A stretch of DNA of 43,931 nt from an uncultured Oscillospiraceae bacterium (GTDB lineage: Bacteria; Bacillota; Clostridia; Oscillospirales; Ruminococcaceae), in assembly GCA_934438055.1 (NCBI GenBank), contig CAKSAY010000007.1, positions 1 to 43,931 of the forward strand, written 5' to 3'. Below the pieces are notes generated by a model. The model saw nothing but the letters and a program-made list of their open reading frames with translations, made no database searches and was not told the DNA's origin. Below, in pieces: positions 43,867 to 43,931 of this stretch (its first letter is position 1; every line of letters starts with the position of its first letter). A program made the position numbers and the translations under genes.

Positions 43867-43931
43867 AACCACTCGCTAGGCGAGTGGTTCAGTGGAAGGC
43901 GAAAGCCGATGATGAAAAAAAGAAACTCCTT
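43867..43931 (+). mobile_element. probable left end of an IS200-type element, cut by window edge
   Basis: A perfect 10-base hairpin AACCACTCGC/GCGAGTGGTT (43867-43889) is followed by GGCGAAAGCC and an A-rich segment leading to the window end. The adjoining word TTGTATAAAGAA also precedes the hairpin of the IS200 remnant at 17604. The transposase itself would lie outside this window, so the call is provisional. Confidence 0.5.

Noticed and set aside
1..43931. CRISPR array
   Set aside because: No evenly spaced direct repeats and no cas genes were seen.

Overview
The window looks like a chromosomal segment of a low-GC, spore-forming Clostridia-type Bacillota. It carries a spoIIAA-spoIIAB-sigF sporulation operon, c-di-AMP synthesis genes of the CdaA/CdaR type, RqcH, a ClpE-like unfoldase, an ECF transporter energizing module, and many sigma-A style promoters (TTGACA-17-TATAAT). 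Almost everything is chromosomal housekeeping. Mobile DNA is limited to one decayed IS200-type element (about 17604-18265) and what looks like the left end of a second one at the right edge of the window.

Layout, left to right. 1-600 has no gene but several hairpins. 601-4338 (+): cdaA, cdaR and an FAD-dependent dehydrogenase. 4382-4732: a wrecked VanZ-family gene. 4826-5026 (-): a DUF1858 redox-disulfide protein. 5274-6311 (+): a 2,4-diaminopentanoate-dehydrogenase-like enzyme. 6579-6768: tRNA-Thr and tRNA-Tyr behind a perfect promoter. 7218-7550: a small cupin. 7653-8709 (-): rpsF-ssb-rpsR with a structured leader. 8994-12247 (-): an esterase lipoprotein, galU, and a RING-like zinc-finger membrane protein. 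12436-17190 (+): prfB, then a three-gene membrane glycosylation cluster (DUF7657-like protein, GtrA, GT2). 17242-18325: intergenic DNA with the IS200 remnant. 18326-19570 (-): a secreted glycine/cysteine-rich repeat protein. 19738-27358 (+): trmK, nif3, rqcH, valS, spoIIAA, spoIIAB, sigF. 27499-40192 (-): clpE-like, DUF5711 and cvpA, truA-ecfT-ecfA2-ecfA1, an rRNA-type methyltransferase, glmM, ruvB, ruvA, ruvC. 40602-43813 (+): an aspartate-type aminotransferase, nagB, nagA.

Functional links. cdaA/cdaR make and control c-di-AMP. glmM, which usually follows them, lies 34 kb away and a few kb from nagA/nagB, so amino-sugar metabolism sits at the right end. ruvCAB form a Holliday-junction processing set. 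rpsF-ssb-rpsR is the standard S6/SSB/S18 operon. The DUF7657-GtrA-GT2 genes probably build and move a lipid-linked sugar for surface glycosylation.

No clearly new multi-gene system is visible. The least explained items are the secreted Cys/Gly repeat protein, the RING-like membrane protein, the DUF7657 gene with no conventional start codon, the hairpin between the two tRNA genes, and several structured non-coding stretches.
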